A stretch of DNA of 64,000 nucleotides from DATKFM01 sp046154965 (GTDB lineage: Bacteria > Pseudomonadota > Alphaproteobacteria > Dongiales > Dongiaceae), in the NCBI GenBank assembly GCA_046154965.1, contig JBJXDY010000112.1, positions 47,219-111,218 of the forward strand, given 5' to 3'. Below the pieces are notes generated by a model, which saw nothing but the letters and a program-made list of their open reading frames with translations, did not search any database and was not told the DNA's origin. Both the position numbers and the translations under genes were made by a program. Positions within the stretch are counted from its first letter, which is position 1; every line of letters begins with the position of its first letter. Below are positions 17,639-25,545 of this stretch, one piece after another.

Positions 17639-18940
17639 TTACTCGGCCGCTGTCTCGGCGGTCTTGAAAACCTGGATATGCCTGCGCCAGTCGCGCGATT
17701 GCCGCCAGGTCTGAAGGGTGAAGAGGTAGTAGACGGCCTTGAACGCCGTGATCCGGAGCAAGCGGGACAGCGTCATCGTCGTATCGCCGGAAAGAATGGA
17801 TATGGCCGCGGATTTCAGCCGGTGCGGATTTGTGCGGGTCGTGATTATGCGATTCATCGCCGGGCTGGTGAACCTATAGATGAACCAGCTGTACATGCGC
17901 AACCACCGGCGGACGCGCCGCTGATGCTCGGCCAGGCGGCGCTGGCGGCTCGACGGATCCCGCAGGCAGGCGGTGATGGTTTCGGCGCCCGAACGCGCGC
18001 CCGACATCGCCAAGAAAACGCCGGTCGAGAACACGGGGTCGATGAAAGCGTAGGCGTCGCCGATCAACAGGTAGTTCATGCCATACATCTGCTTTGAATC
18101 ATAGGAGAAGTTGCCGGCCGTCATGACGTCGGAAACCAAAGTTGCGCCGCGCATCCGGTCGGCGAACTCCGGGCATAGCGCCAGCGTATCCATGAGAAAC
18201 TGCTTGATCGGCACTTTGCGGGACTTCAGATAAGCGGGACGGCAGACCGCGCCGATGCTCATGATGTTGCCGCGCAAGGGAATGAACCAGTACCAGCCAT
18301 GCTTGAAGAAATACATGCTGATGTTCCCGGCCTCGTCGCCTTGGCGGAAGGTCACATTCTCGAAATGCGCGAAGATCGCCGCGCTCTCATGTTTGGGATT
18401 CTTGACCTTGAGGTCGAAGCGATTGCCGAGGAAGGTATCTCGGCCCGAGGCGTCGACCAGGAAGCGGGTCTCCCAGGTCTTGGTTTCGCCTTTGTCGTTC
18501 CGGCTCTCGACAATAGCCTTCTCGCCGCCTTCGAAGCGGATGGAATTGGCCTTCGTGCGTTCGTGGACGACGACTCCGGCTTTCTGGGCGTGGCGCAGCA
18601 GCACTTCGTCGAACTCCGCCCGCTTGACCTGATAGGCTGTGGGCGGCGACGGATCCAGCGCCTTGGAGAAATCCGCGATGACATGGGCCGACTCGCCCGG
18701 CAGCGTGAAATCGGCGCCGCGCTTGAGGACGCCGATGTTCCTGATCTTTTCGGCGACACCGAGCTCGTCGAAGATCGGCAGATTGCGCGGCAGCAGCGAC
18801 TCGCCAATATGGAATCGGGGATGCTGGTCCTTTTCGAGCAGGACCACGTTCCAACCTTCCCGGCGGAGATAGGTCGAAACCGTCGATCCCGCCGGACCAC
18901 CGCCAATCACCAGGACGTCGCAGGTTTCAGGCTGCTGCAT
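17639..18940 (-). CDS. FAD-dependent halogenase-like oxidoreductase
   Basis: A 433-residue flavoprotein with the dinucleotide site VIGGGPAGST at the N-terminus and PRFHIGESLLP at residues 41-51. It has a Lys in GVLKRGADF (Lys73, in the place of the catalytic Lys of phenol/pyrrole-type halogenases), the W-x-W-x-I-P signature as WYWFIP (216-221), and FIDPVFSTGV. These features fit flavin-dependent halogenases that use FADH2 from a separate reductase, but related non-halogenating enzymes share several of them. It is the first gene of the minus-strand polyene-like operon. Brominated xanthomonadins are made by a comparable gene set, so a halogenated polyene is a reasonable inference. Confidence 0.75.
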   Translation of the reverse strand: MQQPETCDVLVIGGGPAGSTVSTYLRREGWNVVLLEKDQHPRFHIGESLLPRNLPIFDELGVAEKIRNIGVLKRGADFTLPGESAHVIADFSKALDPSPPTAYQVKRAEFDEVLLRHAQKAGVVVHERTKANSIRFEGGEKAIVESRNDKGETKTWETRFLVDASGRDTFLGNRFDLKVKNPKHESAAIFAHFENVTFRQGDEAGNISMYFFKHGWYWFIPLRGNIMSIGAVCRPAYLKSRKVPIKQFLMDTLALCPEFADRMRGATLVSDVMTAGNFSYDSKQMYGMNYLLIGDAYAFIDPVFSTGVFLAMSGARSGAETITACLRDPSSRQRRLAEHQRRVRRWLRMYSWFIYRFTSPAMNRIITTRTNPHRLKSAAISILSGDTTMTLSRLLRITAFKAVYYLFTLQTWRQSRDWRRHIQVFKTAETAAE

Positions 18941-19128
18941 TGCATTTTTCGTTCGTCGGGTGTTTTAGCAGAACGGTGGCCGGGCCGATGCCCGACCGAT
19001 CGACTTGAAGTGCACATTCTAACTTAATAATACCGGAAATCAGCCAATTATTCCACGGCGACAGGAATCCCCGATTATAGTATGTTAAAATTGATTGTTG
19101 CGCGACTCGTCGACCAAGGGCATGGCTT
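18941..19128. promoter_or_regulatory. Divergent promoter region of polyene-like operon and radical SAM gene
   Basis: This 188-base region is clearly AT-richer than its surroundings (19015-19100 includes TTAATAATA and TTATAGTATGTTAAAATT). It is the only plausible place for the promoter of the 11-gene minus-strand operon and for the plus-strand radical SAM gene. No exact -35/-10 pair or operator is assigned. Confidence 0.45.
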
Positions 19129-20082
19129 ATGATTCGGTCTGAAATCCTCGAGCTGCTGCGCCTGCGTGGGGCCGAGCAGCAGGAGCTATTCGAGCAGGCA
19201 CGCCAAGCCCGACGCGACCATTTCGGGGATGCCGCCGTCATGCGCGGTGTCATCGAGGTCGCCAGCGCCTGTGTGCAGAACTGTACCTATTGCCCGATGC
19301 GGCTCGACAACAGGATGCCGCGCTACATCTACCGCAGTGAACGGATCGTGGAACTCGCCGCGCATGTCCACCGCGCCGGCATCCGAACCGTTTCGCTGCA
19401 GGCCGGCGATGTCCCGCGGACGACGCAGACGGTGGGAGAGGCAATACCGGAAGTTCGCCGGATCTTCGCCGGCGATGTGGATATCCTGCTGGTGCTCGGC
19501 GACAAGCCCCGGGACGACTATGCCTATCTGCGGGAGCGGGGGGCGACCAGCTACATCCTGAAGCACGAGACCGCGGACCCCGCGCTCCATCTGCAGCACC
19601 GGTTCTACCCGTTGGAAGAGCGAATGGCGCATCTGGAAGACCTGATGTCCCTGGGCTATCGCGTGGGGACGGGAACGATCGTCGGCCTGCCGGGACAGAC
19701 GCTGGAGATGCTGGCGGACGATATCCTGCTGGCCCGGTCGCTGGGCGTGCATATGTGCAGCGCCTCGCCCTTCGTTCCGGCTTCGGGAACGCCGCTGGCG
19801 GATGCCGACCCTGGCGACGTGGACCTGACGCTGAATACCCTGGCGGTCATGCGCCTGGCGATGCCGGCGGCGCTGATCCCCAGCGTCAGTGCGCTGCAGA
19901 AGCAGGCGCCGGGCGCCCAGGCCCTGGGGTTCGCTGCCGGCGCCAACGTTATCACCGTGAACTTCACGCCCGTGCGGGATCAGGGCAGCTATCCGATCTA
20001 TGGCGCCGACCGGTTTGTGGTCGGCCAGACCTATGCCGCGCAGGTTCTGGCGGCGGCAGGACTGAAATCGGGACATGCGTGA
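19129..20082 (+). CDS. Radical SAM protein, BioB/HydE-like
   Basis: A 317-residue radical SAM enzyme. The cluster motif ACVQNCTYCPM gives C-x3-C-x2-C at about residues 48-55, and the barrel contains SLQAGD, the KHETADPALH loop and GTIVGLPGQTLE. ASPFVPASGTPL and a C-terminal NVITVNFTP strand resemble the biotin synthase/HydE/PylB group. No SPASM cysteines are present. The reaction is unknown. Its position divergent from the polyene-like operon suggests, but does not prove, a link to it; an alternative is an unrelated cofactor or sulfur-insertion enzyme. Confidence 0.8.
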   Translation: MIRSEILELLRLRGAEQQELFEQARQARRDHFGDAAVMRGVIEVASACVQNCTYCPMRLDNRMPRYIYRSERIVELAAHVHRAGIRTVSLQAGDVPRTTQTVGEAIPEVRRIFAGDVDILLVLGDKPRDDYAYLRERGATSYILKHETADPALHLQHRFYPLEERMAHLEDLMSLGYRVGTGTIVGLPGQTLEMLADDILLARSLGVHMCSASPFVPASGTPLADADPGDVDLTLNTLAVMRLAMPAALIPSVSALQKQAPGAQALGFAAGANVITVNFTPVRDQGSYPIYGADRFVVGQTYAAQVLAAAGLKSGHA

Positions 20083-20085
20083 ATC

Positions 20086-20823
20086 CTAAGACCGGCGGTC
20101 CCGCTCCCGCAGCGACCGGAACAGCGCGACCGGATCCATCCCCCGGGGTATCAGCTTGCCAGCCACCATCTTGGTGATACGGCCGATGTCCCGCACCGGG
20201 TGAAAGCGGGTCTGGTGCCAGTGGTTTTCCGGATAGTGGATGGTGATCCGGACATAGGTCACGCCGTGGCCGGCGCGCGCGGCGTTAATCAGGAACTCGC
20301 TCTCGAAGACGAAGCCGTGTTTGGGGCCATGGCGGGCATCGATCGTCTTCAAGAGATGGCGCGGATAGAGCCGGAAGCCCGATTGCGTGTCTTCCAGATA
20401 CACGCCGCTGGCCCAGGAGATCCAGAAATTGGCGAAGCGGTTGGCGCAATAGCGCACGATGGGGATTTCCGGCTTGTTCCAGAGCCGGGAGCCGACGATC
20501 ACATGTTCAGGGTGCGCCTCGAAGGCCTCCAGGAAGAGCGGAATTTCTTCCGGGCGATGCTGGCTGTCGCCATCCAGCGTGACGACCGCATCGGCGCCGT
20601 GGCGCAACGCATAACCAAATCCGTTCGCCAGCGCGCTGGCCTTGCCGAGATTCCGTTCATGGCGAATCAGCGTCACCGGCAGATCCTTGATCAGATCGGC
20701 GGTGCCGTCGGTGGAGCCATCGTCCACAACGATGACATCGGCCACGTGGCGCAGGGTACGCTGGACCACGTCGCGAATCGTCGTGACCTCATTGTACGCA
20801 GGTATCAGCGCATACAATTGCAT
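20086..20823 (-). CDS. Glycosyltransferase family 2
   Basis: A 245-residue GT2 protein starting at MQLYALIPAYNE; the longer frame upstream has no ribosome site. It shows the nucleotide-sugar site VVDDGSTDGTADLI, the metal-binding DGDSQH (D-x-D), EDTQSGFRLY and a C-terminal YVRITIHYPEN strand. It has no clear transmembrane segment, only a hydrophobic patch near NFWISWASG, and resembles dolichol-phosphate-mannose-synthase-like transferases. It ends four bases from the radical SAM stop in tail-to-tail orientation. A role in decorating the polyene lipid is possible, since glycosyltransferases occur in such clusters, but other envelope sugars are equally possible. Confidence 0.85.
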   Translation of the reverse strand: MQLYALIPAYNEVTTIRDVVQRTLRHVADVIVVDDGSTDGTADLIKDLPVTLIRHERNLGKASALANGFGYALRHGADAVVTLDGDSQHRPEEIPLFLEAFEAHPEHVIVGSRLWNKPEIPIVRYCANRFANFWISWASGVYLEDTQSGFRLYPRHLLKTIDARHGPKHGFVFESEFLINAARAGHGVTYVRITIHYPENHWHQTRFHPVRDIGRITKMVAGKLIPRGMDPVALFRSLRERDRRS

Positions 20824-20934
20824 GACAGAACGGCCCCCGGGTGAATATTGCGGATATACTGCACGCCTTGGAGTGGGGATCAAGTGCGGCGCAACGCGCG
20901 GCGCCAGCGGCCGGTAAATGCCGCAAACTTTACG

Positions 20935-21738
20935 CTAGTTCGCCTCTTCGACGATCATCTCCCGCGGCAGCAGCTGCCAGGCGGCGATGAGGCACATGAG
21001 CGTGGTCAGCGCCAGCACCAGAGTGACCAGGGCATTGACGTCGGGCGGGAATCCCAGCCGCGTCATCGCCCACAACAGCACCGGCAGAGTGCTGTCCGGC
21101 CCGGTAACGAGAATCGTTATCATCGTCTCGTCGAAAGATAGGGCGAAGCAGAGAACAGCGGCGCCGATCAGCGCGCCCCGCAAGGAGGGCAGCAGGATAT
21201 AGCGGAAGGTCTGCCAGTTGGTGGCGCCGAGATCGTAGGAGGCCTCGATGATGCCCGGCTCGAGGGATTGCAGCCGCACGACGATGGTCCGGTAGGCCAA
21301 TGTCAGGATGAAGACGGTATGGCCGATGGCGATGGTGATCAGCGACCGGTCAAAATCGATTTCGCGGAAGAACACCAGCAGGGAGAGGCCGGTCACCATC
21401 GGCGGCATCAGGAACGGCAGGAAGACGACGAACTGCATGATCTCCCGGCCGGCCGAGCGGCCGCTGCAGTAATGCAGCGCCATGATCATGCCGATGGCCA
21501 ATGACAGGACGACCGCGGCCGCGCCCACCGCCAGGGTGTTGGTCACGGCCTCCAGGATCGTCTCGTTGCGCGCCAGCGCGGCATAGGATTCCAGCGACGG
21601 CTGGCCCCAGAGGATCGTACCGTGATCCAGCGTGAACAGCGACGAGACGATCGGCACCAGCAGAGGGCCGTAGAGCAAAAGAAACACCAGCGCGGTGATC
21701 ACTCCAAGGCCGGCCAAGGCGCCCCGCGTCAGGGTCAT
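20935..21738 (-). CDS. ABC transporter permease, PotC type
   Basis: A 267-residue inner-membrane permease with about six helices and the EAA loop EASYDLGATNWQTFRYILLPSLRGA, which docks the ATPase. It resembles PotC/YdcV permeases of spermidine/putrescine-type importers. Its ATG overlaps the partner permease stop (ATGA). It is the last gene of the operon; no ATP-binding subunit follows, as the next gene is the glycosyltransferase. The true solute is unknown. Given the operon, a sugar acid is as plausible as a polyamine. Confidence 0.9.
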   Translation of the reverse strand: MTLTRGALAGLGVITALVFLLLYGPLLVPIVSSLFTLDHGTILWGQPSLESYAALARNETILEAVTNTLAVGAAAVVLSLAIGMIMALHYCSGRSAGREIMQFVVFLPFLMPPMVTGLSLLVFFREIDFDRSLITIAIGHTVFILTLAYRTIVVRLQSLEPGIIEASYDLGATNWQTFRYILLPSLRGALIGAAVLCFALSFDETMITILVTGPDSTLPVLLWAMTRLGFPPDVNALVTLVLALTTLMCLIAAWQLLPREMIVEEAN

Positions 21739-22598
21739 GTGCGGCCCCGCGTACGGTCGAACCTCGCACCGAGCGCGATGACGGGGATCACCAGCAGGGC
21801 GAGGATGGCCGAGAGGGCCGCGCCGAACGGCCAATTGAAGGCGGTGCCGAACTGGCTGTAGATGATGCGCCCGAAGGTGAAGCCGCTCTGTCCGCCCACC
21901 ATCTGCGGCGTCAGGAAGTCGCCGATCGCCAGCACGAAGACGAAGGTAAGCGCCGAGATCACGCCCGGCAGGCTCATCGGCAGGATGATACGCGCGAAGG
22001 TCTGCAGCCGCGACGCGCCGAGATCGACCGAAGCTTCCAGCAGGTTGCGCGGAATGCGCTCCAGCGACAGGAAGATCGGCAGCACGGCGAAGGGGATCAG
22101 CAGGACGGTCAGCGCCAGCAGGACGGCGTTCAGATTGAACACGAAGAACTTGAGCGGCTCGTCGATGAGGCCGAGCCAGAGCAGCGTCTTGTTGAGCAGG
22201 CCGTTGCCGCCGAGGATGTTGCGGATGGCGTAGATCTTGATGACGTAACTCATCAACAGCGGCACCAGCACCAGGATCAGCAAAGCGTAGCGCAGGCGGC
22301 CGCGCAGACTGGCCAGCAGGAAGGCGACGGGATAGCCGAAGATGACTGTCAGGATGGCGACGCCGATGCACAGCAGGCAGGTCTTGAGCATCACCGGAAT
22401 GAAGATCGCGTCGACGAAGAAGCGCTGATAGTTAAACAGCGTCAGGTCGTAGTGCATGACGCCGCCATCGACCCGGAAAAAGCTGTAGAGCAAGAAACCG
22501 GCGAAGGGCGCGACGATGAAGAAGAGCGGAAGGCCATAGGCGATCAGCGGCAGGAGCAGCCCGGACGCGTCCCGCCGCTTTTGCGAAGTCAGCAACAT
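21735..22598 (-). CDS. ABC transporter permease, PotB type
   Basis: A 287-residue permease of the PotB/YdcU group, with an N-terminal helix (GLPLFFIVAPFAGFLLYSFF), further helices and the EAA loop EASVDLGASRLQTFARIILPMSLPG. It partners the PotC-like permease encoded next with a four-base overlap. It is separated from the binding-protein gene by a strong hairpin at 22624-22654, which may lower its expression relative to the binding protein. Confidence 0.9.
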   Translation of the reverse strand: MLLTSQKRRDASGLLLPLIAYGLPLFFIVAPFAGFLLYSFFRVDGGVMHYDLTLFNYQRFFVDAIFIPVMLKTCLLCIGVAILTVIFGYPVAFLLASLRGRLRYALLILVLVPLLMSYVIKIYAIRNILGGNGLLNKTLLWLGLIDEPLKFFVFNLNAVLLALTVLLIPFAVLPIFLSLERIPRNLLEASVDLGASRLQTFARIILPMSLPGVISALTFVFVLAIGDFLTPQMVGGQSGFTFGRIIYSQFGTAFNWPFGAALSAILALLVIPVIALGARFDRTRGRT

Positions 22599-22623
22599 CC
22601 GCCGCCGCCCCGCTCAATGGAAT

Positions 22624-22654
22624 CCGGGCCGGTCCCGAAGGGGAACCGGCCCGG
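22624..22654. terminator. Intercistronic hairpin between binding protein and permease
   Basis: Arms CCGGGCCGGT (22624-22633) and ACCGGCCCGG (22645-22654) pair perfectly over ten bases, with additional inner pairs. There is no T-run, so it is more likely an RNA-stabilising or attenuating hairpin inside the operon than a full terminator. Confidence 0.65.
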
Positions 22655-22668
22655 CGAGCGACGCCCGC

Positions 22669-23703
22669 TTACGGCGCGGTCTTGATCTCGTTCCACAAAT
22701 CCGACCGCTTGGTCGGGTCCTCGACGAACTGCAGCCAGACCAGCTTGTCGCCGGCGCCGGCGCTGCCGGTTTCCACGGCCGAGTTGCCGAAGCCCGTGCG
22801 CTCGGAGAGCTGCTGGCTGATCTTCTTCTGGATGACGAAGTTGACCCACGCTTCCGCCAGATCCTTGTCCTGCACGCCGCTGGTCATGGCCCAGGTGTCG
22901 AGCCAGGCCAAAGCGCCTTCCTTGGCATTGACATAGCCGATATTGGCGCCGGCATCGAGCATGGCCTTGACCTGCTGCTGGCCGTAGTTGGCCCAGATCA
23001 GCGCCACGTCGTTGTCCTTGAAGAGCTGCAAGGCCTCGTCTGGCGTGGTGTAGAAGCTCAGGACATTCGCTTTCAGCGTGATTAGCTTGTCCTTCACCTT
23101 GGCCATATCGTCGTCCGAAAGATGGAACGGGTCGGCGATGCCCAAGGTGAGGGCGGTAAAGGAGAAATTATGCTCGCCATTGTCATAGGCCAGCACCTTT
23201 CCCTGATACTTCGGATCCCACAGCACATCCATCGAACTGGGCGGTGGGTTTACCTTATCCTTGTCATAGATGATGCCGATGGAATCGAAGGCGAAGGGGA
23301 TGGCGTAGATATTGCCGTCGCGCATGACGCCCTCGACCTTCGAGAGGTCGCGGAAGCGTTCGAGCACCTCCTTCTGGTTCGGTAGCTTGTCCATGTCGTA
23401 GGCCGTGGTCAGCCCGGCGTCGATGTAACGCTGGAGCTGCGCGGTATTGACGGCGAAGAGATCAAAATCCTTGCCCTCGCTGCCCTTGATCTTGGCCCAG
23501 ATCTCGTCGTCGGTGCCGATGAACACCACCTTCACCGTGGCGCCGGACTCCGTCTCGAATTCCTTCACCCAATCGTCATCGGCGTAGCCTTGCCAGGCCA
23601 GCACCCGCAATTCCTTGGCCTGGGATTGCACCGTGCCCGCCAGCAATATCGGCGCGGCCAGCGCCAGGCCGAGTATCACTCGTCGCGTCAGTTTCGTATG
23701 CAT
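22669..23703 (-). CDS. Periplasmic solute-binding protein, PotD type
   Basis: A 344-residue exported binding protein with a signal peptide (RRVILGLALAAPILLAG, cleavage after QSQAKE region). The start of the mature part, LRVLAWQGYADDDWVKEFE, is typical of PotD/extracellular solute-binding family 1 proteins, as are the IPFAFDSIGIIYDKDKV and DTWAMTSGVQDKDLAEAW segments. It captures the solute for the PotB/PotC-like permeases downstream. The gene follows the AraD1-type gene by 40 bases in the same direction, so uptake is probably coexpressed with sugar-acid catabolism. Ligand unknown. Confidence 0.88.
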   Translation of the reverse strand: MHTKLTRRVILGLALAAPILLAGTVQSQAKELRVLAWQGYADDDWVKEFETESGATVKVVFIGTDDEIWAKIKGSEGKDFDLFAVNTAQLQRYIDAGLTTAYDMDKLPNQKEVLERFRDLSKVEGVMRDGNIYAIPFAFDSIGIIYDKDKVNPPPSSMDVLWDPKYQGKVLAYDNGEHNFSFTALTLGIADPFHLSDDDMAKVKDKLITLKANVLSFYTTPDEALQLFKDNDVALIWANYGQQQVKAMLDAGANIGYVNAKEGALAWLDTWAMTSGVQDKDLAEAWVNFVIQKKISQQLSERTGFGNSAVETGSAGAGDKLVWLQFVEDPTKRSDLWNEIKTAP

Positions 23704-23743
23704 GTTGAAGCTCTCCCTCTTTTCTAGGTTTTGCCGTGGAGGT

Positions 23744-24742
23744 TCATAGGGCCCGGACGGTCACCAGGCCTTCGTCTTTCACCGTTTCCATCCGATTGCG
23801 CAGCGGCTTGCCGAAGACCGGCGCCACGATCTCGAATTCATCGCCCGGCTGGGTCTTCACGCCGGAGGCATAGCTCAGCACCGCCGCGCCGAAGAAATAG
23901 GCGTGCAGATCGCCCGGCCGCCGGAACATGCCGTACTTGAAATGGTGATGTTCCAGATTGGCAACTGAGTGGGACATGTGGGCTTCGCCCGAGAGGAAAT
24001 CATCCTCCCACAGCGTCTTGCCGTCGCGGATCACCCGGGTCTTGCCGCGGATATCCTGAGGCAGCTCGCCCAGCAGCAGCTCCGGCCCGATCGAACAGGC
24101 GCGCAGCTTGGAGTGAGCGGTGAACAGATAGTTCTGCGCCTCCGTCACGTGATCGGAGAACTCGTTGCCGAGGGTGAAGCCGATGCGGAACGGCGCGCCG
24201 GTCTTGTCGAGGATGTAGATGCCCACCACCTCCGGCTCTTCCGCGCCGGCCAGCGCGAAGGCGGGGCTGGGCAGCGGCGCGCCCGGCGGCACGACGCACT
24301 GGCTGGTGCCCTTGAAGAACCATTCGGGCTGCACGCCGATCTGCCCCTTGGCCGGCTTGCCGCCCTCGATCCCCATGCGGAAGATCTTCATGGAGTCGGA
24401 TTCCGGCGCGTTGGAGCCGTGGGTGACCGTGTGCATCTTGTTGCGCGCGGCAGCACTGCCGGTGTGGGTGAGGCCGGTGCCGGTGATGAGGAACCGCGCC
24501 GGCTCGGGATGATCGATCGGCGGCAGGACTTGGCCGGCTTTCAGCAATGCCGCATAGTCGACGCGGTCGCCTTTTGCCAGCTCGGTCGCCAGCGCCGCAA
24601 GCCCGGTGCCGCGATCCAGCGCCATGTTGGCGAGATCGTAGACCGTGGCGACGCCGTTGAGCGTGAGGGCGTGATCGCCGTCGGCCTCCACCAGGCCGAC
24701 CCTGCGCTGCCCCTTGTCGTCGCGAAACTGAATGATCCGCAA
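23744..24742 (-). CDS. AraD1/GguC-type FAH-fold protein
   Basis: A 332-residue protein of the AraD1 family, with a C-terminal fumarylacetoacetate-hydrolase-like fold (GTGLTHTGSAAARNKMH, EPEVVGIYILD, GNEFSDHVTE, ACSIGPELLLG). The start is a TTG because GGAGG lies six bases upstream and the sequence then begins LRIIQF; the longer frame overlaps the upstream dehydrogenase. Relatives act on 2-keto-3-deoxy or 2,4-diketo sugar acids in non-phosphorylative pentose pathways. It follows the SDR and dehydratase genes, which supports such a role. Exact reaction (dehydration or hydrolytic cleavage) is not decided by sequence. Confidence 0.78.
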   Translation of the reverse strand: MRIIQFRDDKGQRRVGLVEADGDHALTLNGVATVYDLANMALDRGTGLAALATELAKGDRVDYAALLKAGQVLPPIDHPEPARFLITGTGLTHTGSAAARNKMHTVTHGSNAPESDSMKIFRMGIEGGKPAKGQIGVQPEWFFKGTSQCVVPPGAPLPSPAFALAGAEEPEVVGIYILDKTGAPFRIGFTLGNEFSDHVTEAQNYLFTAHSKLRACSIGPELLLGELPQDIRGKTRVIRDGKTLWEDDFLSGEAHMSHSVANLEHHHFKYGMFRRPGDLHAYFFGAAVLSYASGVKTQPGDEFEIVAPVFGKPLRNRMETVKDEGLVTVRAL

Positions 24743-24758
24743 GTCCGCCTCCGTTCCG

Positions 24759-25538
24759 TTAGACCCATCCGCCATCGACGATGAAGTTCTGCGAGCTGCA
24801 CATTCGGCTGTCGTCGGCGGCCAGGAACAGCACCATGCGCGCGATGTCGGCGGGATAGAGCCGGTCCTGCAGGCATTGCCGCTCTTCAATCTGTTTCTCG
24901 CCCTCCGGCGTCAGCCAGAGCTTGACCTGACGCTCGGTCATGACCCAGCCGGGGAGCAGGCAGTTCACCCGTATCTTCTCAGGTCCCAGCTCCCGTGCAA
25001 GCGCGCGGGTCATGCCGGTGATCGCCGCCTTGGACGTTACATAGGCGGGACAGTCGCCGTCGCCCACTAGCCAGGTGATGGAGCCGAAATTGATGATCGA
25101 GCCGCCGCCGGCGTCGCGCATCTGCGGCCGCACCGCCTGCGCGGCGAAGAACTGGTGGCGTAGATTGACCTGCATGCGCTCGTCCCAATACTCGACGGTC
25201 ACGTCTTGCGTCGCATGCCGGTCGTCATTGCCGGCGTTGTTGACGAGCACGCGGATGGGGCCGTTCTTCTTCTGTGTCTCGACGACGGCGGCGCGCAACT
25301 GCTCGATGTCGCGCAGGTCGCACTTGATGTAGCCGGGCGTTTTCCGGCCCTTGGCGGCGATGCTGTCGGCGAGCCGGCGGGACGCGTCCTCGGCGATATC
25401 GACAAAAGTCACCTGCGCACCCTGGGCGCAGAAATGTTCCACCAGGCTCCGGCCGATGCCGCTGCCGCCGCCGGTGATGAACACCACGCGGTCTCGCAGG
25501 CTGGGGTAGGTGGCGGGGTTGTCGATCGCGCCTTTCAT
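24759..25538 (-). CDS. SDR aldose dehydrogenase, xylose/arabinose dehydrogenase-like
   Basis: A 259-residue short-chain dehydrogenase: ITGGGSGIG for NAD(P), VNNAGNDDRH, a catalytic Ser in FGSITW and Y-x3-K in AYVTSKAA, ending DGGWV. The blocks YPSLRDRVVFITGGGSGIG, NNAGNDDRH, YWDERMQVNLRH and TRALARELGP closely recall the Caulobacter D-xylose dehydrogenase, so oxidation of a pentose to its lactone is the leading interpretation. I set the start at MKGAIDN; a longer frame overlaps the dehydratase. It lies between the aldonate dehydratase and the AraD1-type gene, as expected for one pathway. Confidence 0.82.
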   Translation of the reverse strand: MKGAIDNPATYPSLRDRVVFITGGGSGIGRSLVEHFCAQGAQVTFVDIAEDASRRLADSIAAKGRKTPGYIKCDLRDIEQLRAAVVETQKKNGPIRVLVNNAGNDDRHATQDVTVEYWDERMQVNLRHQFFAAQAVRPQMRDAGGGSIINFGSITWLVGDGDCPAYVTSKAAITGMTRALARELGPEKIRVNCLLPGWVMTERQVKLWLTPEGEKQIEERQCLQDRLYPADIARMVLFLAADDSRMCSSQNFIVDGGWV

Positions 25539-25545
25539 GGTCAGT

